A DNA stretch of 26,472 bases from Clostridiales bacterium (lineage in GTDB: Bacteria > Bacillota > Clostridia > Lachnospirales > Lachnospiraceae), in assembly GCA_018372435.1 (NCBI GenBank), contig JAHAJA010000047.1, forward strand, positions 1 through 26,472, in the 5' to 3' direction. The position numbers were made by a program, and so were the translations under genes. This document shows, one piece after another, positions 16,553 to 24,187 of the stretch. Below the pieces are notes generated by a model that was given only the letters and a program-made list of their open reading frames with translations, made no database searches and was not told the DNA's origin. Positions within the stretch are counted from its first letter, which is position 1. Every line of letters begins with the position of its first letter.

Positions 16553-16589
16553 TATGCTTACGTATTTTCTAAATATATACGTAAGCATA
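16553..16589. repeat. 13-bp perfect inverted repeat upstream of queA
   Basis: TATGCTTACGTAT (16553-16565) and ATACGTAAGCATA (16577-16589) match perfectly around an 11-base AT-rich centre. No T-tract follows. It starts directly after the preceding terminator and ends 38 bp before the queA start. It may be an operator or a 5' leader hairpin. No convincing queA promoter could be assigned around it. Confidence 0.7.
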
Positions 16590-16627
16590 TAAGAGTTGTA
16601 AGGGTCAATGAGAATGGAGATAGTAGT

Positions 16628-17662
16628 ATGAAAACAAAAGATTTTGATTTTTATTTACCAGAAGAATTGATAGCACAAGATCCGTTAGAAGATCGTTCAA
16701 GTTCAAGGCTTCTAGTATTGAATAAAGAAACAGGTGATATCGAACATCAAATATTTCATAACATCACTCAGTATCTAAGAAAAGGTGATTGCTTAGTAAT
16801 TAATAACACGAAAGTAATACCAGCTCGTTTAATTGGCGAAAAAGAAGGTACGGGTGCTAAGATAGAGATATTATTGCTAAAACGTAAAGAAAACGATATA
16901 TGGGAAACACTTGTTAAACCTGGGAAAAAAGCCAGAGTGGGTACTCGAGTTGTCTTTGGTAATGGGCTATTAATTGGTGAAATCGTAGATGTATTAGATG
17001 AAGGAAATCGTTTGATTCAATTTCATTATAATGGAATCTTTGAGGAAATTCTTGATAGGTTAGGTCAAATGCCATTACCTCCATATATTACTCATCAATT
17101 AGAAGATAAGAATCGTTATCAGACAGTATATGCCAAATATGAGGGCTCAGCAGCAGCGCCTACAGCAGGTTTACATTTTACGAAAGAATTATTAAAGCAA
17201 ATAGAGGATATGGGAGTTGTTATTGCTAATGTAACACTACATGTTGGCTTAGGTACATTCCGTCCTGTTAAAGTGGATGATGTTCAAAGTCATCATATGC
17301 ATTCTGAATTCTATCTTGTTGAGGAAGAAGAGGCAAAGAAGATTAATGATACAAAAAAACACGGAAATCGTGTGATTTGCGTTGGTACAACAAGTTGCCG
17401 TACTGTTGAATCCGCATCAGATGAGAATGGAATGGTGAAAGCAGGTAGCGGTGATACAGAGATCTTTATCTATCCAGGATATAAGTTCAAAGTATTAGAT
17501 GCTTTGATTACTAATTTCCATTTACCAGAATCCACATTACTAATGCTTGTTAGTGCATTAGCAGGAAAAGAACATATCATGCATGCATACGATATTGCTG
17601 TGAAAGAAAAATATCGTTTCTTTAGTTTTGGAGATGCTATGTTTATTAATACGAATGATTAG
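16628..17662 (+). CDS. queA: S-adenosylmethionine:tRNA ribosyltransferase-isomerase
   Basis: The 344 residues match QueA over full length. It transfers and isomerises the ribosyl part of SAM onto 7-aminomethyl-7-deazaguanine in tRNA (GUN anticodons), giving epoxyqueuosine. Motifs are FDFYLPEELIAQ (6-17), VINNTKVIPARL (57-68), YEGSAAAPTAGLHFT (171-185), LHVGLGTFRPV (204-214) and, near the C-terminus, YPGYKFKVLDALITNFHLP. ATGGAGA (about 16614-16620) precedes the start. tgt, often beside queA, is not in this window. The following lipid kinase gene starts 35 bp later on the same strand and may be co-transcribed. Confidence 0.96.
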   Translation: MKTKDFDFYLPEELIAQDPLEDRSSSRLLVLNKETGDIEHQIFHNITQYLRKGDCLVINNTKVIPARLIGEKEGTGAKIEILLLKRKENDIWETLVKPGKKARVGTRVVFGNGLLIGEIVDVLDEGNRLIQFHYNGIFEEILDRLGQMPLPPYITHQLEDKNRYQTVYAKYEGSAAAPTAGLHFTKELLKQIEDMGVVIANVTLHVGLGTFRPVKVDDVQSHHMHSEFYLVEEEEAKKINDTKKHGNRVICVGTTSCRTVESASDENGMVKAGSGDTEIFIYPGYKFKVLDALITNFHLPESTLLMLVSALAGKEHIMHAYDIAVKEKYRFFSFGDAMFINTND

Positions 17663-17697
17663 TAGAATGTATGTAGAATGGAAAGGGGAGAGCAAGT

Positions 17698-18618
17698 TTG
17701 AAAAAAATGTTATTTATCTACAATCCACAGGCTGGGAAGGGGAAAATTAAAAGTTCATTATCAGATATCATAGAGACTTTTGTTCAAGCTGATTATGAAG
17801 TGACAATCTATTCCACCAAGGAACGAGATGATGCGAGAAGAATAGCATTTGAGAAGGGTCAAGAATATGATTTAGTTGTTTGTTCAGGAGGAGATGGAAC
17901 TTTAAATGAGGTGACTTCTGGATTGATGAAATGTCCACATGCACCCGTAATTGGATATCTACCTGCTGGAACGACGAATGATTTTGCATCTAGTATGGGA
18001 ATACCGAAGAATATGGTGAAAGCGGCAGAAGCAGTTGTGAAAGGGGAACCATTTGCATATGATATTGGTTCTTTAAATGAGCGATATTTTACGTATGTTG
18101 CAGGTTTTGGAGTGTTTACGAACGTATCTTATGAAACACCACAAACAACAAAGAATCTATTTGGTAGAGCAGCTTATATATTAGGGGGAATTATGAGCTT
18201 GGCTACTGTTAAATCCTATCGTGTTAAAGTTGAATATGATGATACAGTTATCGAAGATGAATTGATCTATGGTATGGTAACGAATGCGAATTCCGTAGGT
18301 GGATTTAAAGGAATTACCGGTAAAGATGTTGGATTAGATGATGGCGAATTTGAAGTTACATTAATTAAACGCCCTAAGAACATAGTAGAATTGCAACACA
18401 TCGTTAATGCGCTGTTAGCAAGAGATCTTGGTGATAAGTTCATATACTCTTTCCATGCTTCTAACTTAGATATTACATGTGAGGAGGAAGTTTCATGGAC
18501 AATTGATGGCGAGTTTGGTGGTTCATATACGCATATGCATCTTCAGAATCATCAACAAGCATTGTCTTACTTAACTACGACTATTACCGATAAGCAGGTA
18601 ATTATTGAAGAGCAATAG
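17698..18618 (+). CDS. YegS/BmrU-type lipid kinase (diacylglycerol kinase family)
   Basis: The 306-residue protein has the diacylglycerol/sphingosine kinase catalytic domain: FIYNPQAGKGK (6-16), the ATP-site SGGDGTLNEV (63-72) and GYLPAGTTNDFA (86-97), then a C-terminal beta-sandwich with DIGSLNERYFTYVAGFG. It likely phosphorylates diacylglycerol or a related lipid at the inner membrane face and recycles lipids from envelope synthesis. The start is TTG at 17698 with AAAGGGGAG upstream (17682-17690). It ends shortly before a strong bidirectional terminator. Confidence 0.9.
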   Translation: MKKMLFIYNPQAGKGKIKSSLSDIIETFVQADYEVTIYSTKERDDARRIAFEKGQEYDLVVCSGGDGTLNEVTSGLMKCPHAPVIGYLPAGTTNDFASSMGIPKNMVKAAEAVVKGEPFAYDIGSLNERYFTYVAGFGVFTNVSYETPQTTKNLFGRAAYILGGIMSLATVKSYRVKVEYDDTVIEDELIYGMVTNANSVGGFKGITGKDVGLDDGEFEVTLIKRPKNIVELQHIVNALLARDLGDKFIYSFHASNLDITCEEEVSWTIDGEFGGSYTHMHLQNHQQALSYLTTTITDKQVIIEEQ

Positions 18619-18626
18619 GAAGAGAA

Positions 18627-18681
18627 AAAAAGCTTTTGCAAAATGGCAGGGGAATAATCCTAAAGTTTGCAAAAGCTTTTT
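18627..18681. terminator. Bidirectional terminator between the lipid kinase and tyrA
   Basis: AAAAAGCTTTTGCAAA (18627-18642) and TTTGCAAAAGCTTTTT (18666-18681) form a perfect 16-bp stem. It ends in a T-run on the plus strand, and on the minus strand continues into TTCTCTTCC. It separates convergent genes. Confidence 0.85.
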
Positions 18682-18696
18682 GTTGTTACTTAATGT

Positions 18697-19809
18697 TTAT
18701 TTACGTGCATATACTGTATAACGATATTTTTCCAGCAAAGTAACTGCTTTCATGGAAGATTCTTCATCATATAACTCAATGCGTAACACACCTTCTTCAA
18801 ACTCACGATTGTGAATAATACCGATGTTTTTAATGCTAATATTATTACTAGCTAAGATGGTTGCGATAGTGGCGATAGCACCTGTTTCATCAAATATATC
18901 AAGATAAACTTCATATACATGTTTTAACATACCAACTTTCTTGGTAGGAATGTTATCGCGGTATTCTCTAGCAGATACAAAGAAATCTAGGAGATAAGTT
19001 TCATCGCAATCAGAAAGTGCTCTGTTAATACGAGTAAGAGTTGCTATGTAGCATTCAAGAAACTTCTGAATACTTTCTGTATTAGTTAAGCAGATATTTT
19101 GCCACATAATAGGAGAGGAGGACGCGATTCTTGTAATGTCTTTGAATCCTCCTGCCGCAAGCAGACGCATCTTTTCATCTGGATCGTCACTTTCTTTGAC
19201 CATGGTAACTAAACTGGAAGCTATTAGATGCGGTACATGACTAATTGCGGCCACTACATCATCGTGCTCGTTCGCATCGATAATTAATGGGATAGAACCA
19301 ATTTTCTTTACTAGATTGTATAGGAAATCAATCTTATTTTGTTCTATCTGATTGGAAGGTGTTAGGATGTAATAGGCATTCTCAAGTATTATAGCATTTG
19401 AGTTAGCATATCCTGTTTTTTCAGATCCTGCCATAGGATGTCCGCCGATAAAGTAAGGGTTCATATTAAGATCTTGAACCGCTTTGTGTATATTACCTTT
19501 CACACTACCTACATCTGTTATGATGCAGGTAGGTTTAATGATATTCTTTAATTCTTGTAAGTATTGTATATTAGTTAATACGGGGCAGCATAGAAAGATT
19601 ATATCGCATTGGCGGAAATCTTTAGCTAAGTCGGTTGAGATGAGATCAATTGTTCCATCCTCAAGTGCCATATCAAGGTTCGTATTTGCTCGATCTTTAT
19701 AATAATTAAAGGCTATGATATTTGTGTTTTCAAGTCGAAGCTTCATAGCCCTGGCAATTGATCCACCAATTAAACCAAAACCTATAAAGCCAGCAGTAAC
19801 GTCTTCCAT
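18697..19809 (-). CDS. tyrA: Prephenate dehydrogenase with C-terminal ACT domain
   Basis: The 370-residue TyrA oxidatively decarboxylates prephenate to 4-hydroxyphenylpyruvate for tyrosine synthesis. An NAD(P)-binding Rossmann motif GFGLIGGS (10-17) is followed by GGHPMAGSEKTG (122-133, including H124), SHVPHLIASSL (190-200) and GGFKDITRIASSSP (220-233). Residues about 299-370 form an ACT domain (IATIATILASNNISIKNIGI), the usual place for tyrosine feedback inhibition. The minus-strand RBS GGAGGA sits just before the ATG. It follows the DAHP synthase gene by 18 bp, so the two form an aromatic amino acid operon. Confidence 0.95.
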   Translation of the reverse strand: MEDVTAGFIGFGLIGGSIARAMKLRLENTNIIAFNYYKDRANTNLDMALEDGTIDLISTDLAKDFRQCDIIFLCCPVLTNIQYLQELKNIIKPTCIITDVGSVKGNIHKAVQDLNMNPYFIGGHPMAGSEKTGYANSNAIILENAYYILTPSNQIEQNKIDFLYNLVKKIGSIPLIIDANEHDDVVAAISHVPHLIASSLVTMVKESDDPDEKMRLLAAGGFKDITRIASSSPIMWQNICLTNTESIQKFLECYIATLTRINRALSDCDETYLLDFFVSAREYRDNIPTKKVGMLKHVYEVYLDIFDETGAIATIATILASNNISIKNIGIIHNREFEEGVLRIELYDEESSMKAVTLLEKYRYTVYARK

Positions 19810-19827
19810 ACGTAATCCTCCGATGAT

Positions 19828-20841
19828 TTATAATGATTTACCCATAAGTGCTGCAAAAGGTCTTAACTCCTCGCATAATTCCTCGAATTGAGGGAAGGTT
19901 AATGACTGAGGGCCATCTGATAAAGCAGTAGCTGGGTTTGGATGTGTCTCAATCATTAGACCGTCAGCACCAACAGCAACAGCAGATTTTGCAAGTGGTT
20001 TTACATAGTTACGTACACCTGTTGCATGGCTTGGGTCAACGATAATAGGAAGGTGACTCTTTTCTTTGATGACTGGAACTGCACTAATATCTAATGTGTT
20101 ACGAGTTGCAGTTTCGAATGTACGAATACCACGTTCGCATAATACTACGTTTCTATTACCTTCCGCCATAATGTATTCAGAGGCATTCAACCATTCTTCA
20201 ATGGTAGCAGATAGACCACGTTTTAGTAAGACTGGAAGACCAGTTTTACCAACTTCCTTTAATAAATAGAAGTTTTGCATGTTTCTTGCACCAATTTGTA
20301 GCATATCTACATACTTAACAGCGCTTTCTATTGCCTCAAGACTTGTTACTTCGCAGATAACAGGAAGACCCGTTGCTTCACGTGCTTCTTTCATATAACG
20401 AAGACCTTCTTCTTCAAGACCTTGGAAAGAGTAAGGTGAGGTTCTTGGTTTGTATGCACCACCACGAAGAATCTTAGCACCAGCTTTCTTGATTGCAATA
20501 GCAGTTTCTAATACTTGATCATGACTCTCAACAGCACATGGACCTGACATGATAACAAGATCTTTACCGCCAATCTCAACGTTACCTACAGTAACGATAG
20601 ATGGTTCTGGGTGGAATTTTTTGTTTGCTAATTTATATGTTTCTGTTACGGGAACAATCCTTTCTACGCCTGGTGCTATTTCTAGATTCTGTTCCACGAT
20701 TTTTGACTTATCACCTACAACGCCAATAATAGTGACCTCTTTTCCAGCGGATAGATGTGCTTCTAATCCTTTTGCTGTAATCATATCCACGATGTTTTTA
20801 ATAGATGCTTCAGAAGCATTTGGTTTCATAACGATAATCAT
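19828..20841 (-). CDS. aroF: 3-deoxy-7-phosphoheptulonate (DAHP) synthase, Thermotoga-type with N-terminal regulatory domain
   Basis: The 337-residue protein condenses phosphoenolpyruvate and erythrose 4-phosphate, the first shikimate step. An N-terminal ferredoxin-like regulatory domain (about 1-68, MIIVMKPNASEASIKNIV...) precedes a TIM-barrel of the KDO8P-synthase-like (I-beta) type. Visible active-site motifs are SGPCAVES (99-106, metal ligand C102), RGGAYKPRTSPYSFQG (126-141), DPSHATG (269-275, H272), E298 and D309. The N-terminal domain in Thermotoga-type enzymes gives feedback control by aromatic amino acids. The start is ATG 20841. The promoter is at 20905-20933 on the minus strand. 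Confidence 0.95.
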   Translation of the reverse strand: MIIVMKPNASEASIKNIVDMITAKGLEAHLSAGKEVTIIGVVGDKSKIVEQNLEIAPGVERIVPVTETYKLANKKFHPEPSIVTVGNVEIGGKDLVIMSGPCAVESHDQVLETAIAIKKAGAKILRGGAYKPRTSPYSFQGLEEEGLRYMKEAREATGLPVICEVTSLEAIESAVKYVDMLQIGARNMQNFYLLKEVGKTGLPVLLKRGLSATIEEWLNASEYIMAEGNRNVVLCERGIRTFETATRNTLDISAVPVIKEKSHLPIIVDPSHATGVRNYVKPLAKSAVAVGADGLMIETHPNPATALSDGPQSLTFPQFEELCEELRPFAALMGKSL

Positions 20842-20904
20842 AATATATTCTCCATTCTCTAACAGTATTACGTATACTGGTATTAGTATAACTTGGTATT
20901 CGTC

Positions 20905-20933
20905 ATTCTACAACATAAAGTTATAGATGTCAA
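20905..20933 (-). promoter_or_regulatory. Promoter of the aroF-tyrA operon
   Basis: On the minus strand TTGACA (20933-20928), a 17-bp spacer and TAGAAT (20910-20905). The leader is about 57 nt. It contains a small TATACT/AGTATA dyad (20873-20890) but is too short for a T-box. Confidence 0.8.
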
Positions 20934-20942
20934 TACTTTAAA

Positions 20943-20965
20943 GCGTTAAACTTCAACGCGTTGAA
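20943..20965. promoter_or_regulatory. GCGTTRAA half-site cluster with a perfect 14-bp palindrome
   Basis: TTCAACGCGTTGAA (20952-20965) is a perfect palindrome with a central CG, as in LacI/GalR-family operators. A third half-site, GCGTTAAA (20943-20950), lies beside it in inverted orientation to the first palindrome arm. The cluster is 10 bp upstream of the aroF -35. The cognate regulator is not in the window. Confidence 0.6.
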
Positions 20966-21102
20966 TAAGAAGTGAGAGATATAAAATTATAATTATTTGT
21001 GTAATAAATCCTAAAACCTGTCCATATCATATAGAAATGTCTCGTTGAGATAAAAAACTTAGAAATTCTAAGGAAGTTGTTTGTTTAATATGGATATAAT
21101 GG

Positions 21103-21131
21103 TTGTAATACACAGAAATATTTAGTACAAT
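21103..21131 (+). promoter_or_regulatory. Candidate promoter of the EF-G paralogue gene
   Basis: TTGTAA (21103-21108), a 17-bp spacer and TACAAT (21126-21131). A perfect TATAAT also occurs at 21095-21100 but has no good -35 at the right distance. The rest of 20966-21211 is AT-rich with no recognisable gene. Confidence 0.5.
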
Positions 21132-21211
21132 ATTTACATAGGACAAAGAACCTTTCATCATCAAATTTTGTTACTCTAAACAGGAATATTCGTGTATAGG
21201 AGGTATCATGT

Positions 21212-23293
21212 ATGGACATTTATACTTCAGACAAGATTAGAAATGTTGTGATATTAGGGCATGGTGGTTGTGGTAAGACTACTTTAATTGAAGCGATAGC
21301 GTATACTATGAAAGTTACGAATCGCCAAGGGAAAGTAGAAGATGGTAATACGATAAGCGATTTTGATAAAGAAGAGATTAAGCGGCGTTTTTCAATTAGT
21401 ACCGCAGTTGTACCGATTATTTGGGAAGATACCAAAATCAATTTCCTTGATACACCAGGATATTTTGATTTTGTTGGTGAAACACAGGAAGCAATGACAG
21501 CAGCTGATGCAGCGGTTATTGTTATATCTGCAAAGGCTGGTGTTGAAGTTGGAACAGTACGCGCTTGGGAGATGTGTGAACGATATAAACTTCCTCGTAT
21601 GTTTTTTGTTACGGATATGGATGATGACAATGCAAGTTATCGTCAAGTGGTAGAAAAGTTAACAGACCTATATGGTAAGAAGATTGCACCTTTCCATCTT
21701 CCAATTAGACAAGATGAGAAGTTTATTGGCTTTGTTAATATTGTTAAGATGCAAGGCAGAAAATTCACTACATTAAGTGATTATGAAGAATGTGATATCC
21801 CAGAGTATTCTATGGCGAATCTTACTTCTTGCCGTGAAGCTTTATTAGAAGCAGTAGCGGAAACTAGTGAAGATAGGATGGAGAGATATTTTGCAGGAGA
21901 GGAGTTTTCACAGGAAGAGATTTCGATTGCTCTTAGAGAGAATGTCATGGACGGTACCGTAGTTCCTGTTTTGATCGGTTCTGGGCTTAATTGTCAAGGA
22001 ACGACTATGTTACTACAGGCGATTGAAAAATATTTTCCATCACCAGATAAGACGACAACCATTGGGGTGAACACGATAACAAATGAAGAAATAGAAGTAA
22101 AATTTGAAAAAAACAAACCTATGACAGCTAATGTGTTTAAAACAATTGTTGACCCATTCGTAGGCAGATTCTCAGTAGTTAAAGTACATAGTGGTATCTT
22201 AAAGTCAGATACCATGGTATGGAATCCGATGAAAGAAAGCGAAGAAAAGGTTGCTAAATTATATATTCTAAGAGGTAAGGAACAATTCGAAGTAAGAGAA
22301 CTTCATGCAGGTGATATTGGAGCAATCAGTAAATTGACTATCACAGCAACTGGAGATACCTTAACAACAAAAGAAACACCTATTGTCTATAAGAAACCAG
22401 AAGTACCAAAACCTTATACATTCATGCGTTATTCTACCAAGAATAAAGGAGATGAAGATAAAGTATCGCAGGCTCTTGCTAAGATGTTAGAAGAGGATTT
22501 AACTCTTTTGGTAAAGAATGATACTAAGAATAGACAGACTCTACTCTTTGGTATCGGAGAGCAACAATTAGAGATTTTAGTAAGTAAGTTATTAAGTAGA
22601 TACAAGGTGGAAATCGAGTTATCGAAACCAAAAGTTTCTTATCAAGAGACAATACGTAAACCTGCTAAGGTACAAGGAAAATATAAGAAACAATCAGGTG
22701 GACATGGTCAATATGGTGATGTTCATATTGAGTTCGAACCATCAGGTGATCTTGGTACTCCTTATATATTTGAAGAGAAAGTTTTTGGAGGTGCAGTACC
22801 TAAGAATTTCTTCCCAGCAGTTGAAAAGGGAATCGCAGAAAGTGTTGTGAAGGGACCTTTGGCGGGTTATCCAGTCGTTGGGGTCAAAGCAACTTTGGTA
22901 GATGGGTCTTATCACCCCGTGGATTCTTCTGAAATGGCATTTAAGATGGCGGCTATTCAAGCTTTTAAGAAAGCCTTTGAACTAACTAATCCAGTTTTAC
23001 TTGAGCCAATTGTTTCTTTGAGAGTAGTAGTACCTGATCGATTTACTGGTGATATTATGGGAGACTTGAATAAGAGACGTGGAAGGGTTATGGGGATGAA
23101 TCCATGCGAATACGGAAAGCAAGAAATCATAGCAGATATTCCTATGGCGGAATTGGTAGGTTATTCTACTGATTTACGTTCAATGACAGGTGGAATAGGA
23201 GATTATAGTTATGAATTCGCTCGTTATGAACAGGCGCCATCGGAGGTACAGGCGACAATCGTGAATGAGAATAAGAAAGAAGAAGCGGTATAA
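21212..23293 (+). CDS. Divergent EF-G-like GTPase (EF-G-2 type paralogue)
   Basis: The 693 residues follow the five-domain EF-G plan: GTPase domain (about 8-270), domain II (about 290-380), domains III-V to the C-terminus with HGQYGDVHIEFEP in domain IV. It differs from housekeeping EF-G in its GTPase motifs: G1 is GHGGCGKT (16-23) rather than AHIDAGKT, switch II is DTPGYFDF (80-87) with Tyr where EF-G has the catalytic His, and G4 reads TDMD (134-137) instead of NKMD. These features recall EF-G-2/FusA2-type paralogues. A role in translation on particular ribosome states is inferred. No ribosomal protein genes of the str operon are adjacent. RBS AGGAGG (21198-21203) fits ATG 21212. Confidence 0.9.
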   Translation: MDIYTSDKIRNVVILGHGGCGKTTLIEAIAYTMKVTNRQGKVEDGNTISDFDKEEIKRRFSISTAVVPIIWEDTKINFLDTPGYFDFVGETQEAMTAADAAVIVISAKAGVEVGTVRAWEMCERYKLPRMFFVTDMDDDNASYRQVVEKLTDLYGKKIAPFHLPIRQDEKFIGFVNIVKMQGRKFTTLSDYEECDIPEYSMANLTSCREALLEAVAETSEDRMERYFAGEEFSQEEISIALRENVMDGTVVPVLIGSGLNCQGTTMLLQAIEKYFPSPDKTTTIGVNTITNEEIEVKFEKNKPMTANVFKTIVDPFVGRFSVVKVHSGILKSDTMVWNPMKESEEKVAKLYILRGKEQFEVRELHAGDIGAISKLTITATGDTLTTKETPIVYKKPEVPKPYTFMRYSTKNKGDEDKVSQALAKMLEEDLTLLVKNDTKNRQTLLFGIGEQQLEILVSKLLSRYKVEIELSKPKVSYQETIRKPAKVQGKYKKQSGGHGQYGDVHIEFEPSGDLGTPYIFEEKVFGGAVPKNFFPAVEKGIAESVVKGPLAGYPVVGVKATLVDGSYHPVDSSEMAFKMAAIQAFKKAFELTNPVLLEPIVSLRVVVPDRFTGDIMGDLNKRRGRVMGMNPCEYGKQEIIADIPMAELVGYSTDLRSMTGGIGDYSYEFARYEQAPSEVQATIVNENKKEEAV

Positions 23294-23409
23294 AGTATAT
23301 ATTATCAATAATACCTGCTAGGATTTATATTCTTATTGGTAAAATAGGAATCATAATAATAGAATTTAATAGATGTTGAGAAAAAGCAATAAACGCAAGT
23401 ATAAATCAA
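23294..23409 (+). other. Intergenic region after the EF-G paralogue gene
   Basis: It contains one 10-bp stem (TTATCAATAA at 23302-23311 with TTATTGGTAA at 23333-23342, one G-U pair) but no T-tract. It is therefore not a convincing terminator, and nothing else is seen before the rpsO promoter. Confidence 0.4.
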
Positions 23410-23438
23410 TTGACATATGGATATACTTATGATAGACT
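23410..23438 (+). promoter_or_regulatory. Promoter of rpsO
   Basis: Consensus TTGACA (23410-23415), a 17-bp spacer and TAGACT (23433-23438). The transcript would start near 23445, giving a leader of about 84 nt. Confidence 0.8.
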
Positions 23439-23455
23439 AGACAAGTATGATTTCA

Positions 23456-23503
23456 GCCGATACCAGGATATAGGACACTCCGACCTATGGCTTAGTATTA
23501 GGC
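23456..23503 (+). promoter_or_regulatory. Folded rpsO leader, candidate S15 autoregulatory element
   Basis: GCC (23456-23458) with GGC (23501-23503) and ATAC (23460-23463) with GTAT (23495-23498) form an outer stem. ATAGG (23470-23474) with CCTAT (23484-23488) forms an inner stem. The structure ends about 13 nt before the RBS TAGGAGGAA. S15 is known to regulate its own leader in several bacteria, but the leader forms differ between groups, so this is inference. Confidence 0.5.
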
Positions 23504-23528
23504 GATTTAATAATAGGAGGAATTTAAG

Positions 23529-23795
23529 ATGATTAACAAAGAAAAGAAGCAAGAAGTTATCGCAGCTTACGGAAGAAATCCACAAGATACTGGATCACCT
23601 GAAGTGCAAATCGCTTTATTAACAGTTAGAATTAACGAGTTAACTGAGCATTTAAAAGCTAACAAAAAAGATCACCACTCAAGAAGAGGTCTATTAAAAA
23701 TGGTAGGTCAAAGAAGAGGTCTTCTTGAATACCTAAAGAAAAACGATATCGAAGCTTACCGTAACCTTATCGAACGTTTAGGTTTAAGAAAGTAA
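23529..23795 (+). CDS. rpsO: 30S ribosomal protein S15
   Basis: The 88-residue protein is a full-length S15, a primary 16S rRNA-binding protein of the 30S platform. Characteristic segments are DTGSPEVQIALLTVRINELT (20-39), HLKANKKDHHSRRGLL (41-56) and VGQRRGLLEYL. RBS AGGAGGAA (23515-23522) is strong. Its own promoter and terminator surround it, so pnp downstream appears to have separate transcription, although the rpsO-pnp gene order is widely conserved. Confidence 0.98.
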   Translation: MINKEKKQEVIAAYGRNPQDTGSPEVQIALLTVRINELTEHLKANKKDHHSRRGLLKMVGQRRGLLEYLKKNDIEAYRNLIERLGLRK

Positions 23796-23845
23796 TAACA
23801 ACGTAAATATTTTTTAATTATACACGACAAACAAACAAACAGTAG

Positions 23846-23892
23846 AAAGCCATATTGTGATTGCAGATAATGTAGTCATAGTATGGCTTTTT
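23846..23892 (+). terminator. Terminator of rpsO
   Basis: AAAGCCATA (23846-23854) pairs with TATGGCTTT (23882-23890), extended by TGTGA (23856-23860) with TCATA (23876-23880), then a T-run to 23892. Between it and the pnp promoter (23893-24030) the DNA is AT-rich with no gene seen. Confidence 0.75.
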
Positions 23893-24029
23893 GCTTGCTT
23901 TATATACATAGTTTTTTACTTAGTATTTCCTATTTTCTTGCAAGGTTTGGCAGCATAAGAACTATTATTACAATAATTTATACTTAGAATTATTATAAAT
24001 AAAAATAAGTAGCATAAATCTTCCAAAGG

Positions 24030-24038
24030 TGGTATAAT
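24030..24038 (+). promoter_or_regulatory. Extended -10 promoter of pnp
   Basis: TGG followed by TATAAT (24033-24038) is an ideal extended -10. The -35 position (about 24010-24015, TAGCAT) is poor, which an extended -10 can compensate for. The start is predicted near 24045, only a few bases before the leader hairpin. Confidence 0.7.
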
Positions 24039-24050
24039 AGAAATGAATAT

Positions 24051-24125
24051 GGAGATGTATCCCGAGACTTCTGAAAAGTACATTATCATAGTTTTAGTGT
24101 ATTTTTCAGTTGTTTCGGCATCTCC
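24051..24125 (+). promoter_or_regulatory. Long 5'-terminal hairpin in the pnp leader
   Basis: Three stacked stems: GGAGATG (24051-24057) with CATCTCC (24119-24125); CCGAGAC (24062-24068) with GTTTCGG (24112-24118); and CTGAAAAGTACA (24071-24082) with TGTATTTTTCAG (24098-24109). That gives 26 pairs, two of them G-U, with a 4-nt bulge, a small internal TT/TT loop and a 15-nt apical loop. There is no T-tract. In E. coli a pnp leader stem is cut by RNase III and used for PNPase autocontrol; the same role here is inference. Confidence 0.75.
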
Positions 24126-24187
24126 AATAAAATTAAATCAGAAATCAGATTACGAATAAAGAATCTGAAAATAAAAGGAGATAAAAT

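Noticed and set aside
20842..20904. Possible T-box or attenuator in the aroF leader.
   Set aside because: The leader is about 57 nt, with no T-box sequence and no terminator hairpin. Only a small TATACT/AGTATA dyad is present.
23976..24000. ATTTATA/TATAAAT inverted repeat before the pnp promoter.
   Set aside because: It consists only of A and T in a very AT-rich stretch, so chance is a sufficient explanation.
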